Below are positions 26,267-34,223 of a stretch of DNA of 64,000 bases, piece by piece (the stretch's first letter is position 1; each line of letters starts with the position of its first letter). A program made the position numbers and the translations under genes. The stretch is from NCBI GenBank assembly GCA_963714875.1, contig CAVQQI010000011.1:1426001-1490000 (forward strand), written 5' to 3'. The stretch is from JBAOHV01 sp963714875 (lineage in GTDB: Bacteria > Actinomycetota > Acidimicrobiia > Acidimicrobiales > Microtrichaceae). Below the pieces are notes generated by a model. That model was not told the DNA's origin. It made no database searches and was given only the letters and a program-made list of their open reading frames with translations.

Positions 26267-27046
26267 ATGGCACAGATGCTGAATCTCAAGCTCAAGGTCT
26301 GGCGACAGGACTCGGCCGAGGACACCGGCCGCTTCGAGGACTACGCGACCACCGTCGCGGACGACGCGTCGTTCCTCGAGATGCTCGACTACGTCAACGA
26401 GCAGCTGATCGAGAGCGACCGCGAACCGATCGCGTTCGACCACGACTGCCGCGAGGGCATCTGCGGCAGCTGCGGGTTGATGATCGACGGCCAGGCACAC
26501 GGCCCCCAGAAGGGCACCGCCACCTGCCAGCTGCACATGCGCAAGTTCTCCGACGGCGACGAGATCGTCATCGAGCCCTTCCGTGCCGCAGGCTTCCCGA
26601 TCATCAAGGACCTCGCGGTGAACCGTGCGGCGTTCGATCGCATCGTCGAGGCCGGCGGCTACATCTCGGTCAACACCGGTGCGGCGCCGGACGCCAACAT
26701 CACCCCCGTGCCCAAGGACACCGCCGAGGCCGCCATGGACGCGGCGGCCTGCATCGGCTGCGGCGCGTGCGTGGCAGCGTGCCCGAACTCGGCGGGAAAC
26801 CTGTTCACCGCCGCGAAGATGCAGCACCTGAGCCTGCTGCCCCAGGGTCAGGCAGAGCGCTACCAGCGTGCGGAGTCGATGGTCGAGACGATGGAGGACT
26901 TCTTCGGGTCCTGCACCAACCACGGCGAGTGCTCCGAGGCGTGCCCGAAGGAGATCTCGGTCGACTTCATCGCGATGATGAACCGCGACTACGTGAAGTC
27001 CAAGCTGGTCAATCGGCGTCGGTTGGGCCAGAAGAAGGCCGGCTGA
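26267..27046 (+). CDS. sdhB: Succinate dehydrogenase iron-sulfur subunit
   Basis: Electron-transfer subunit of 259 residues. The 2Fe-2S Cys are in DCREGICGSCG and ATCQLH. The 4Fe-4S and 3Fe-4S ligands are in CIGCGACVAACPN and CTNHGECSEACPKEI. This Cys spacing and the GPQKGTATC insertion are typical of the subgroup that pairs with a single five-helix SdhC. It follows sdhA by 26 bp with AGAAGGA before the ATG. Confidence 0.95.
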   Translation: MAQMLNLKLKVWRQDSAEDTGRFEDYATTVADDASFLEMLDYVNEQLIESDREPIAFDHDCREGICGSCGLMIDGQAHGPQKGTATCQLHMRKFSDGDEIVIEPFRAAGFPIIKDLAVNRAAFDRIVEAGGYISVNTGAAPDANITPVPKDTAEAAMDAAACIGCGACVAACPNSAGNLFTAAKMQHLSLLPQGQAERYQRAESMVETMEDFFGSCTNHGECSEACPKEISVDFIAMMNRDYVKSKLVNRRRLGQKKAG

Positions 27047-27051
27047 CCGCG

Positions 27052-27669
27052 ATGCCCGCCACCGGGACGCCGCAGCGTGCGCTGTCCCGCCGAGCTTCGC
27101 GGCCCCGTCGCCGTTCGACGGCCCGTCGTGCCGTGGTGACCATGTGCCTGGTGACCGTTGCGGCCATCTGCGGCGCGTCGCTCAGCTCGTGCGGCGTCGC
27201 TCCGGGGGCCGAGGTCAGCGCCTCGATGGACTCCGAGCCTCGACCCGAGCCGCGCTCGGAGCTGACCGACCCGGAGTTGTCCGACCCCGGGATGCCCGGT
27301 CCCGACCTGTCCGAGCCGGGGCTCGAGGATCTGCTCCCGCCCGAGCTGCTCGACCCCGATGGCACGGTGCCAGGCCTGGAGGGTGCGTCCCAGCAGTGCA
27401 TCGAGCTGAGTTCCGCCTACAGCAAGACCGTCGTCCTCGCCTTCGCCGGCGACCCCGACGGTGAGCTCCCCGGGCTGTTCGACCAGCTCGACGCGGCGGC
27501 CCCCACCGGCGTGCGTGAGGACCTCGAGGTCGTGCGGCGGATCGTCACCGAGGCGTCCGAGGGCGGGTTGATCGACGCGACCGGTGCGCTGATCAGCGAC
27601 GAGTTCGTCGACGCGAACGCCTCGGTCGTCGACTGGCTGGCGTCGCTCTGCGCCGACGGCGGCGCCTGA
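27052..27669 (+). CDS. Hypothetical lipoprotein with Pro/Asp/Glu-rich linker
   Basis: 205 residues. A twin-Arg-rich N-terminus is followed by a hydrophobic segment and a lipobox-like LSSC, so it is probably exported and lipid-anchored. Residues about 60-110 form a low-complexity linker rich in Pro, Asp, Glu and Leu. The C-terminal part is a small helical domain with two Cys (QQCIEL and ASLCAD). The start is 6 bp after sdhB, suggesting co-transcription, but no functional link is known. No family is recognised. Confidence 0.65.
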   Translation: MPATGTPQRALSRRASRPRRRSTARRAVVTMCLVTVAAICGASLSSCGVAPGAEVSASMDSEPRPEPRSELTDPELSDPGMPGPDLSEPGLEDLLPPELLDPDGTVPGLEGASQQCIELSSAYSKTVVLAFAGDPDGELPGLFDQLDAAAPTGVREDLEVVRRIVTEASEGGLIDATGALISDEFVDANASVVDWLASLCADGGA

Positions 27670-27742
27670 ACAACGGTTCGCTTCCCACCCCACGTGCGCG
27701 CCGAGCCCCGGCGCCGGTCGGGAGTCGGTAGGGTCCCTCGCC

Positions 27743-28855
27743 ATGTCCTCCGGCACGTCCGCTCCGACCAGCAGCCCGATCCGCACCGCCGTGTGGGGCA
27801 CCGGCAACGTGGGCCGAGCGGCGATCCGCTCGGTGGCGGCCCACCCTGAACTGGCGCTGTCCCACGTGCTGGTGGGCAACCCCGACAAGGTCGGCCGCGA
27901 CGCAGGTGAGCTGGCCGGGCTCGGCCGACAACTCGGTGTCGCTGCGACGAACGACGTGGACGCCGTGCTCGCAGCGGCCCCCGATGCGGTCGTCTACGCG
28001 GCATCGGGCGACATCCGACCTGACGACGCGGTCGCCGACGTCATCGCGGCGTTGCGGGCAGGGGCGGTCGTGGTGACCCCGTCGATCTACCCGCTGTACG
28101 ACCCGAGCAACGCGCCGGCGGAACTCGTCGACCCGGTCCGAGCGGCGGCGGTCGACGGCGGCGCATCGCTGTTCGTCTCGGGCATCGACCCCGGGTGGGG
28201 CAACGACATCCTGCCGGTGTTCGCCACCGCACTGGCCGGCACGATCGACGAGGTCCGGTGCCAGGAGATCTTCGACTACACCACGTACGACCAGCCCGAC
28301 TCGGTGCGGTACCTGGTCGGCATGGGCCAGCCCATGGACGAGGTCCCGCCGATGGTGGCGCCCACCGTGCCCACCATGGTCTGGGGCGGCCAGGTGCGCA
28401 TGATCGCCAGAGCACTCGAGGTCGAGCTGGACGAGATCCGAGAGGTCGTCCAGCGGCGGCCGCTCGAGCGCACCGTGACCAACGGCATGGGTGAGTTCAC
28501 CGCCGGCACCCAGGGTGCACTGCGCTTCGAGGTGCAGGGCATCGTCGGTGGCGAACCCAGGATCGTCGTCGAGCACATCACGCGGATCGACCCGTCGTGC
28601 GCGACCGACTGGCCGATGCCCCCCGATGGCGGCGACGGCGCCCACAAGGTCATCGTCGAGGGCCGCCCCCGGATCGAGTTCAACGTCGAGGCCACCGACG
28701 AGGACGGCAACCGTGCAGCGGGTGGCAACGCCACCGCGGTCGGCCGGCTCGTCAACGCGATCCCGTGGCTGCGGGCTGCGGCTCCAGGTCTCTACGACGC
28801 GCTCGACGTGCCGATGAGCCCCGGTGCCGGCAAGCTGACCGCGACCCGGAACTGA
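27743..28855 (+). CDS. Dihydrodipicolinate-reductase-like NAD(P)-binding oxidoreductase
   Basis: 370-residue protein with an N-terminal Rossmann motif (TAVWGTGNVGRAAIRS) and a central fold like DapB and diaminopimelate-dehydrogenase-type enzymes. VYAASGDIRPDDAV and SGIDPGWGNDILP are characteristic of an actinobacterial subfamily without assigned substrate. Homologues occur widely in mycobacteria. Start ATG at 27743; a weak ribosome-binding site only. The next gene, a CMD-family protein, follows by 32 bp. Confidence 0.75.
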   Translation: MSSGTSAPTSSPIRTAVWGTGNVGRAAIRSVAAHPELALSHVLVGNPDKVGRDAGELAGLGRQLGVAATNDVDAVLAAAPDAVVYAASGDIRPDDAVADVIAALRAGAVVVTPSIYPLYDPSNAPAELVDPVRAAAVDGGASLFVSGIDPGWGNDILPVFATALAGTIDEVRCQEIFDYTTYDQPDSVRYLVGMGQPMDEVPPMVAPTVPTMVWGGQVRMIARALEVELDEIREVVQRRPLERTVTNGMGEFTAGTQGALRFEVQGIVGGEPRIVVEHITRIDPSCATDWPMPPDGGDGAHKVIVEGRPRIEFNVEATDEDGNRAAGGNATAVGRLVNAIPWLRAAAPGLYDALDVPMSPGAGKLTATRN

Positions 28856-28887
28856 CAGTGTCCCGAACCCCCTGAGGAGGTCTCACG

Positions 28888-29367
28888 GTGATCATCGACG
28901 TGCCCGAGGGCAAGCATCCGATCATGTACGTGTGGGGCGAGATGGTGCCGGGCATCGGACCCGCTGCTGCCGCGTTCTCACAGAAGGTCTACGACGACAC
29001 GACGCTCGGGCTGCGCGAGTTCGAAGCCGCGCGACTGCGCACCGCGCAGATCAACGGCTGCATCTTCTGCCAGGACTGGCGCACCGAGATGGACGGCGAG
29101 AAGGTCGAGGACGGCTTCGAGCAGTCGGTGACCGAGTGGCGAACCAGCGATGCGCTCGACGTGCGGGCTCGTCTCGCCGCGGAGTACGCCGAACGATATG
29201 CGCTCGACCACCACGGCCTGGACGACGAGTTCTGGGCGCGGATGAAGTCCGAGTACAGCGATGCCGAGATCGTCGAGCTGAGCATGTGCCTCGGATCCTG
29301 GTTGGCGTTCGGCCGGCTGAACCACGTGCTCGGCCTGGACGCCGCCTGCGTGCTGCCCGGCCACTGA
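28888..29367 (+). CDS. Carboxymuconolactone decarboxylase (AhpD-like) family protein
   Basis: 159-residue helical protein with the redox-type CxxC motif of AhpD-like proteins (NGCIFCQDWR) and a following His/Glu-rich helix. Such proteins act in peroxide defence or as decarboxylases. GTG start at 28888 with a strong AGGAGG site. It probably shares a transcript with the upstream oxidoreductase. The substrate is not known. Confidence 0.8.
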   Translation: MIIDVPEGKHPIMYVWGEMVPGIGPAAAAFSQKVYDDTTLGLREFEAARLRTAQINGCIFCQDWRTEMDGEKVEDGFEQSVTEWRTSDALDVRARLAAEYAERYALDHHGLDDEFWARMKSEYSDAEIVELSMCLGSWLAFGRLNHVLGLDAACVLPGH

Positions 29368-29379
29368 CTCCGATCGGGC

Positions 29380-30557
29380 TCAGTCCGACGGCGTGTTGAA
29401 CGCCGCGGCGGCGAATGCGAGCCACGGGTCGGTCAGGTCGATCACCACGACGTCGATGACCTCGGTGTCGCCCGGACCATCGTTGCTGGCAGCACGACCG
29501 TCGGTCCCTGCCACGACCGCAGCGGCAGCCGACTCGGCTGCTCGCAACCGGCTCCGTGATCGCAGCCGCATGGCCGATTCCAGCCGCGCGCGGTGCTGCC
29601 ACCAACCGCATCTTCGGGTGGAGCGGCCGGACCGCCGTCGCTGGCCGGGACGACGGTGTCCTCCGACAGATCCGACTCCCGTCGGGGAGGCATCGTCGAG
29701 AAACACCCGTGGCACGTCGACTGGTTCCGACGACCAGAGCAGCACGGGCGGCCCGGTACGTTCGGACCTGGGCGGCGGTCGCTCCCCGTCGGGGCGCTGC
29801 GACTCGGGGGTCGACCGGCAGGCCGGGAAGCCCCGGCGGGTGTTGCGGGGCATGCGGTCGCCTCGATCGGCATGATCGGAGGGCCGGCAGAGCTCGACTC
29901 GGGCACCGCCGCTGCTGGGGTTGCTGCCGGTGGCGCCACCGGCTCCACCGGAGCTGCAGATGCTGTGGACGCCATCGGCGCGGCTGGCGCCGGTGGCCCT
30001 GGATCGAGGTCGAAGTAGCCCGGGCCGGTGGACCTCGGCGACCAGTAGGGGCGGGCGGGCGCGTCGTCGTGCTGCTGGTCCGGCAGGGTCCGGCTCGGGT
30101 AGCCGATGGGGCAGCGCTGGCCGCCCACCGACGATGCGGCACCATCGCTCGGCACCCGGTTCTCGTCCCACATGGCGGACGCCGCTGCCGCAGGTACAGC
30201 AACCTCCGCTGCAGTGAGCGCCGAGGTGCGCGGCGGGACGGCGGTGGCCACCGTCGCAGGGTCGTCCGATGACCTCGGCCGACCGTCGGTCGGTGCCGGG
30301 GCGGCATCGGCCACCGAGTGCCCGCCAGCCGCCGGCAGTGCTCGCCAGCCGCCGCGTGCTCGCCGGCGGTGCGGCGCGGCGACGACGGCGTGCTGCTGCG
30401 GTCCACCTGCCACAGCCAGGTTCCAGATGATCGCGAGCACGGCGCACAGCACCATCACCGCGACCCGGTCGAACAGGCCCGATGACGGCGCCAGGAAGAA
30501 CGCCAGCACCGCGGCGACTGCCAACGCCCCGAGGACGCCCACGCGGATCCTCTCCAT
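29380..30557 (-). CDS. Hypothetical membrane protein, probable frame break
   Basis: The ATG at 30557 (MERIRVGVLGALAVA) has GGAAGGGAG upstream and opens with two membrane helices, then a long Ala/Pro-rich region. Near 29600 the coding signal moves to another frame that ends at 29380 with TEVIDVVVIDLTDPWLAF. The overall length is 2 modulo 3, which fits one missing base. No family is recognised. It converges on the CMD gene, 12 bp away. Confidence 0.5.
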
Positions 30558-30648
30558 GCGGCATCTCCCTTCCGTGGTGCTCGCGAACCGCAGCGTAGGC
30601 AACGAGTGAGCGCGGTTCAGGGACCTCCGCCTGATCAACGCCGCGAAA

Positions 30649-31599
30649 TCAGCGCGCAGGGAACTGCGGCACCCTCCGGTTCGGCGGCTGGTTCCACTCG
30701 ATCCACCCACCCCCGGTGCGACCTCCGGCGTCGGTCACACGGGCCAGCGCCCGGGGGAACCGGGCCTCGCGCCCGTCCGGATGGGTCAGCAGTACCGGCG
30801 AGAACGCGACCGGCTCGAAGCGCAGGTCCAGGTCACCGAACGTGGTGCGGGTGTCGGTCGGGAGCGCGTGCGATCCCTCGTCGGCGGCCACGCGGACCGA
30901 ATCGGACTCGATGAAGTCCGCCGCGCCGGGGGGCAACTCGTAGCCGACGCCCCAGTCGTCGTCGCCGAAGAAGCCGCCGGCGGAGTGCCACCGTGTGCCG
31001 TCGTCGAGCCGTCCTGCGGTCCAGGACCACCCCATCGACCACCAGTCCCGAGCAGCTCCCCAGGAGTGGTCCCGCTGGCCCCAGCCGTCGAACTCGATGC
31101 GCTCGGACCCCACCAGGATCTCGCCATGCACGCGACAGGGGATCTCATAGCGGGGAGTGATCGCCGGCCACAGGTACGCGGCCCGGTCGGTGTCGAAGTC
31201 CAGCTCGAATCCGAACGGAACCCGCTCGCCCCGGGGTTCGGCCCGGTAGACCTCGCTCGGGTCGTCGACCTGGAGCCCGAACGCCTCGAGGTTGATCGAC
31301 ATGTGCTCGACCGGCGTCTCGACCACGTGGTCGGCCCACAGACCGTCGTGGCGCAGCTCGAGGGACGTCGCCGACCGGGGCAGCGCGACGTCGTTCTGGA
31401 TCACGGTCACCAGCGGGCGGTCGGGGCCGACGAGACAGGCCCAGTACCAGACCCGGTCCAGGTTCGGGTAGAAGCCGATCCGGACATACCCCCCGAGCGA
31501 GAGGTCCTCGCTGAACCAGTCCAGGTAGTAGGACTCGTTCCACAACTCGGCGTCATCTGGGGTGTGCCGTCGCTCGTCGAGGGGATCAAGGGTGCCCAT
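30649..31599 (-). CDS. DUF7064/7065-type protein (lipocalin-like AttH relative)
   Basis: 316-residue soluble protein. The motif GWGQRDHSWGAARDWW and preceding beta-rich halves resemble the two-domain lipocalin-like proteins now labelled DUF7064/DUF7065, seen in actinobacteria that handle steroids and lipids. The enzymatic role is not established. It is divergent from the SCP2 sterol-carrier gene with 60 bp between starts, a pairing that also hints at lipid metabolism. Confidence 0.7.
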   Translation of the reverse strand: MGTLDPLDERRHTPDDAELWNESYYLDWFSEDLSLGGYVRIGFYPNLDRVWYWACLVGPDRPLVTVIQNDVALPRSATSLELRHDGLWADHVVETPVEHMSINLEAFGLQVDDPSEVYRAEPRGERVPFGFELDFDTDRAAYLWPAITPRYEIPCRVHGEILVGSERIEFDGWGQRDHSWGAARDWWSMGWSWTAGRLDDGTRWHSAGGFFGDDDWGVGYELPPGAADFIESDSVRVAADEGSHALPTDTRTTFGDLDLRFEPVAFSPVLLTHPDGREARFPRALARVTDAGGRTGGGWIEWNQPPNRRVPQFPAR

Positions 31600-31659
31600 C
31601 AGCGCAGTCTCTCACCTCCGGAGTCCGAGGCGGCCGGACGGCACCGGTAGGGTGCTCAC

Positions 31660-32049
31660 GTGGTGCAGTACCTGAGCGACGAATGGATGGACGAGGCGAA
31701 CGCGGCGCTGGCGGCGAACCCGATCTCGATCGACCCCACCGATGAGGAACGGGTCCTGCTGCAGTACGACGTCACCGGCGGTCCGGGCGGCAAGCGCCGC
31801 TACGCGGTCGTGTTCGCCGACGGCGCAGTGACCCTCGACCCCGGCACGCACAAGGACGCTTCGGCCAGCTTCACCCTCGACTACGACGTGGCGGTGCAGA
31901 TCGCCCGCGGCGAGCTGTCGGCACAGGCCGCGTTCATGCAGGGCAGCCTGAAGCTCGGCGGCGACGTCATGGTGCTCGTGCGCCAACACGCGTTGCTCGA
32001 TGGTCTCGACGATGTGCTCGCCGACCTCCGCAGCCGCACCGAGTACTGA
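31660..32049 (+). CDS. SCP2 sterol-binding-domain protein
   Basis: 129-residue protein consisting of one sterol-carrier-protein-2 fold. The ASFTLDYDVAVQIARGEL and QGSLKLGGDVMVLVRQ segments are typical. It binds hydrophobic ligands such as acyl-CoA or sterols. Start is one of two consecutive GTG codons at 31660. It lies 15 bp upstream of the Fpg-like gene on the same strand. Confidence 0.83.
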   Translation: MVQYLSDEWMDEANAALAANPISIDPTDEERVLLQYDVTGGPGGKRRYAVVFADGAVTLDPGTHKDASASFTLDYDVAVQIARGELSAQAAFMQGSLKLGGDVMVLVRQHALLDGLDDVLADLRSRTEY

Positions 32050-32064
32050 TCGGGTGCAGGCGCA

Positions 32065-32904
32065 GTGCCCGAGCTGCCCGAGGTCCAGGCGCACGCAGAG
32101 CGGTTGACCGAGCAGTTCGGCGGTGCCGTGCTGGAGCGATTCGATCCGCTGTCGTTCTCGGTGCTCAAGACGGCAGTTCCGGCGCCCGCGGATGCCGTCG
32201 GCACCCCGCTCGGCAAGGTCGGCCGCCGCGGCAAGCTCCTTCTGCTGCCCTTCGGTGACGACCTGACGTTCGTGGTGCACCTGATGCAGGGCGGGCGACT
32301 CGTCCCCGACGAGAAGCAGTCGGCCAAGCCTCGCAACGGCATGGCTCGGTGGACCTTCGCCGACGGTCGGGCCCTGCTGCTCACCGAGGCGGGCAAGGAG
32401 CGCAAGGCCGGCGTCTGGGTGGTCGCCGGCGACCCGCTCGTCCAACCGCCGCTCGACGGACTGGGGGTCGATGCCGATGCGGCCACCCGCCCCCAGCTCG
32501 AGTCGGCCCTCGGGGCGAAGAACCAGCGGCTCCACGGGTTCCTTCGTGACCAGCACGGGGTTGCGGGACTGGGCCGGATGCTCGCGAACGAGATCTGCCA
32601 CACCGCGAAGCTGTCACCGTTCGCGATGACCAGGAAGCTGTCGGATGTCGAGATCGACCGCCTCGAGATGGCGATCCACGAGCGGATCGCCTCGGCACTC
32701 GCCCATGAGCGGACGTTGGACGCGATGTCGAAGTCGGCCGACCGGCCGGGTGCGGTCCACCGACGCAAGGGGGCCATCTGCCCGGTCTGCGGCGACGAGG
32801 TGCGGGCGGTCGAGTACAACGCGTACGAGGTCGACTACTGCCCCACGTGCCAGACGGGCGGCAAGGTCCTGGCGGACAACACCACCTCGAAGTTCCTCAA
32901 GTAG
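32065..32904 (+). CDS. Fpg/Nei-family DNA glycosylase-like protein
   Basis: 279 residues with the Fpg/Nei layout. The N-terminus PELPEV supplies the catalytic Pro and Glu, and a conserved Lys is in GRRGKLLL. An H2TH domain follows (GLGRMLANEI). A C-terminal zinc finger has CPVCG and CPTCQ. The usual GR-x-T before the second Cys pair is replaced by YEVDYC, so the catalytic Arg of the finger is missing. A tail TGGKVLADNTTSKFLK follows. It may repair oxidised bases or be a non-canonical damage binder. Start GTG at 32065. Confidence 0.82.
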   Translation: MPELPEVQAHAERLTEQFGGAVLERFDPLSFSVLKTAVPAPADAVGTPLGKVGRRGKLLLLPFGDDLTFVVHLMQGGRLVPDEKQSAKPRNGMARWTFADGRALLLTEAGKERKAGVWVVAGDPLVQPPLDGLGVDADAATRPQLESALGAKNQRLHGFLRDQHGVAGLGRMLANEICHTAKLSPFAMTRKLSDVEIDRLEMAIHERIASALAHERTLDAMSKSADRPGAVHRRKGAICPVCGDEVRAVEYNAYEVDYCPTCQTGGKVLADNTTSKFLK

Positions 32905-32935
32905 TCCCGGCCTGCCGACGAGCACGCAACACACT

Positions 32936-32990
32936 CGAACACTTTCCGCAAAGTGTCCCGTTTTTCGGGACGGTCTGCGGAAAGCGTTCG
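32936..32990. other. Long imperfect hairpin with T5 loop
   Basis: Paired blocks are CGAAC/GTTCG, CTTTCCGCA/TGCGGAAAG and GTCCCG/CGGGAC, 20 paired bases in a 25-base arm, around a TTTTT loop. It lies between the convergent Fpg-like and mdh genes and may stop transcription or be a small-RNA or mobile palindrome. Confidence 0.55.
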
Positions 32991-33022
32991 GGCTACTTCG
33001 GTCGGTCCGAGCCATGGAGGTG

Positions 33023-33073
33023 CAGCCGTGGCACGGAACGCGTCGACTTCCGACGCGTTCCGCAGCACAGTTC
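33023..33073. repeat. 50-bp palindromic repeat, copy A
   Basis: The inner stem GGAACGCGTCG/CGACGCGTTCC is perfect over 11 bp. The outer right arm GCAGCACAGTTC matches the family, while the outer left arm is degraded. Single copy in the gap before the mdh 3' end. Confidence 0.75.
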
Positions 33074-33124
33074 AGCGAATCGGCGGTCGAGATGCGCGAG
33101 GCGCGAGACCGGGCCCCGATCGGC

Positions 33125-34115
33125 TCAGATCAGGCCGAGCTCCTTGACCGCGTCGCGCTCCTCGGCCAGTTCGGCCACCGAGGCGTCGATCTTGGCCCGC
33201 GAGAAGTCGTCGATCTCGAGCCCCTGGACGATCTCGTAGCGGCCGTCCACGCACACGCACGGGAACGAGCTGATCAGACCCTCGGGCACGCCGTAGGACC
33301 CGTCGGAGGGAACCGCCATCGACACCCAGTCGCCCTCGGGTGTGCCCAGGTGCCAGTCGTGGATGTGATCGATCGCCGCATTTGCCGCAGACGCTGCCGA
33401 GGACGCACCACGAGCTTCGATGATCGCAGCACCACGCTTGGCGACGGTGGGGATGTAGTCGTTCTCGTACCAGGCCTGGTCGCCCACGGCCTCGGCGGCG
33501 TTGCGACCGCCGACCTCGGCGTGGAACAGATCCGGGTACTGCGTCGTGGAGTGGTTGCCCCAGATGGTCATCTTCTTCACGTCGGCCACCGGCACGTCCA
33601 GACGCTGCGACAGCTGCGCCTTGGCGCGGTTGTGGTCGAGCCGGGTCATGGCGGTGAAGCGGCCGGGTTCGAGACCCGAGGCGTTGTTCATCGCGATGAG
33701 CGAGTTGGTGTTGGCGGGGTTGCCGACCACCAGGATCTTGATGTCCTTCGCTGCCGAGCGACCCAAGCGCCTCGCCCTGGGGCTTGAAGATGCCACCGTT
33801 CGCGGAGAGCAGGTCGGAGCGCTCCATACCTGCCTTGCGTGGCATCGCACCCACCAGCAGCGCCACACCGGCGTCACCGAACGCCACGTCGGCGTCGTCG
33901 GTCTTGACGATGTCGGTCAGCAGCGGGAACGCGCAGTCCTCGAGCTCCATCGCGACACCCTCGAGCGCACCGAGCGCCGGCGTGATCTCGAGCAGCTGCA
34001 GGATGACCGGCTGGTCCTCACCGAGCATCGCCCCGCTGGCGATGCGGAACAGCAGCGAGTAGCCGATCTGTCCGGCGGCTCCGGTCACGGCGACACGAAT
34101 GGGGGTCTTCGACAC
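33125..34115 (-). CDS. mdh: Malate dehydrogenase, frame broken once
   Basis: NAD-dependent malate to oxaloacetate step of the TCA cycle. The Rossmann motif VTGAAGQIGYSLLFRIA and GVALLVGAMPRKAGMERSDLL (read in parts) lead into NPANTNSLIA and the catalytic IWGNHSTTQYPD. The frame switches at about 33770, where an extra T in CTTGGG, if removed, restores KPQGEALGRSAAKDIK. The length of 991 bp then gives 329 residues, the normal size. GTG start at 34115 with GAAGGAG upstream. A sequence error is the likely cause. Confidence 0.9.
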
Positions 34116-34223
34116 GTTGGCTCCTTCGAGCGATTCGGAAGCACCGCGCAGCGTCGTGGCCACGGCGGTGACGGGGTACCACCGAGCCTAACCACGCCCC
34201 GAGAGCGCCGCGAAACCCACGTG

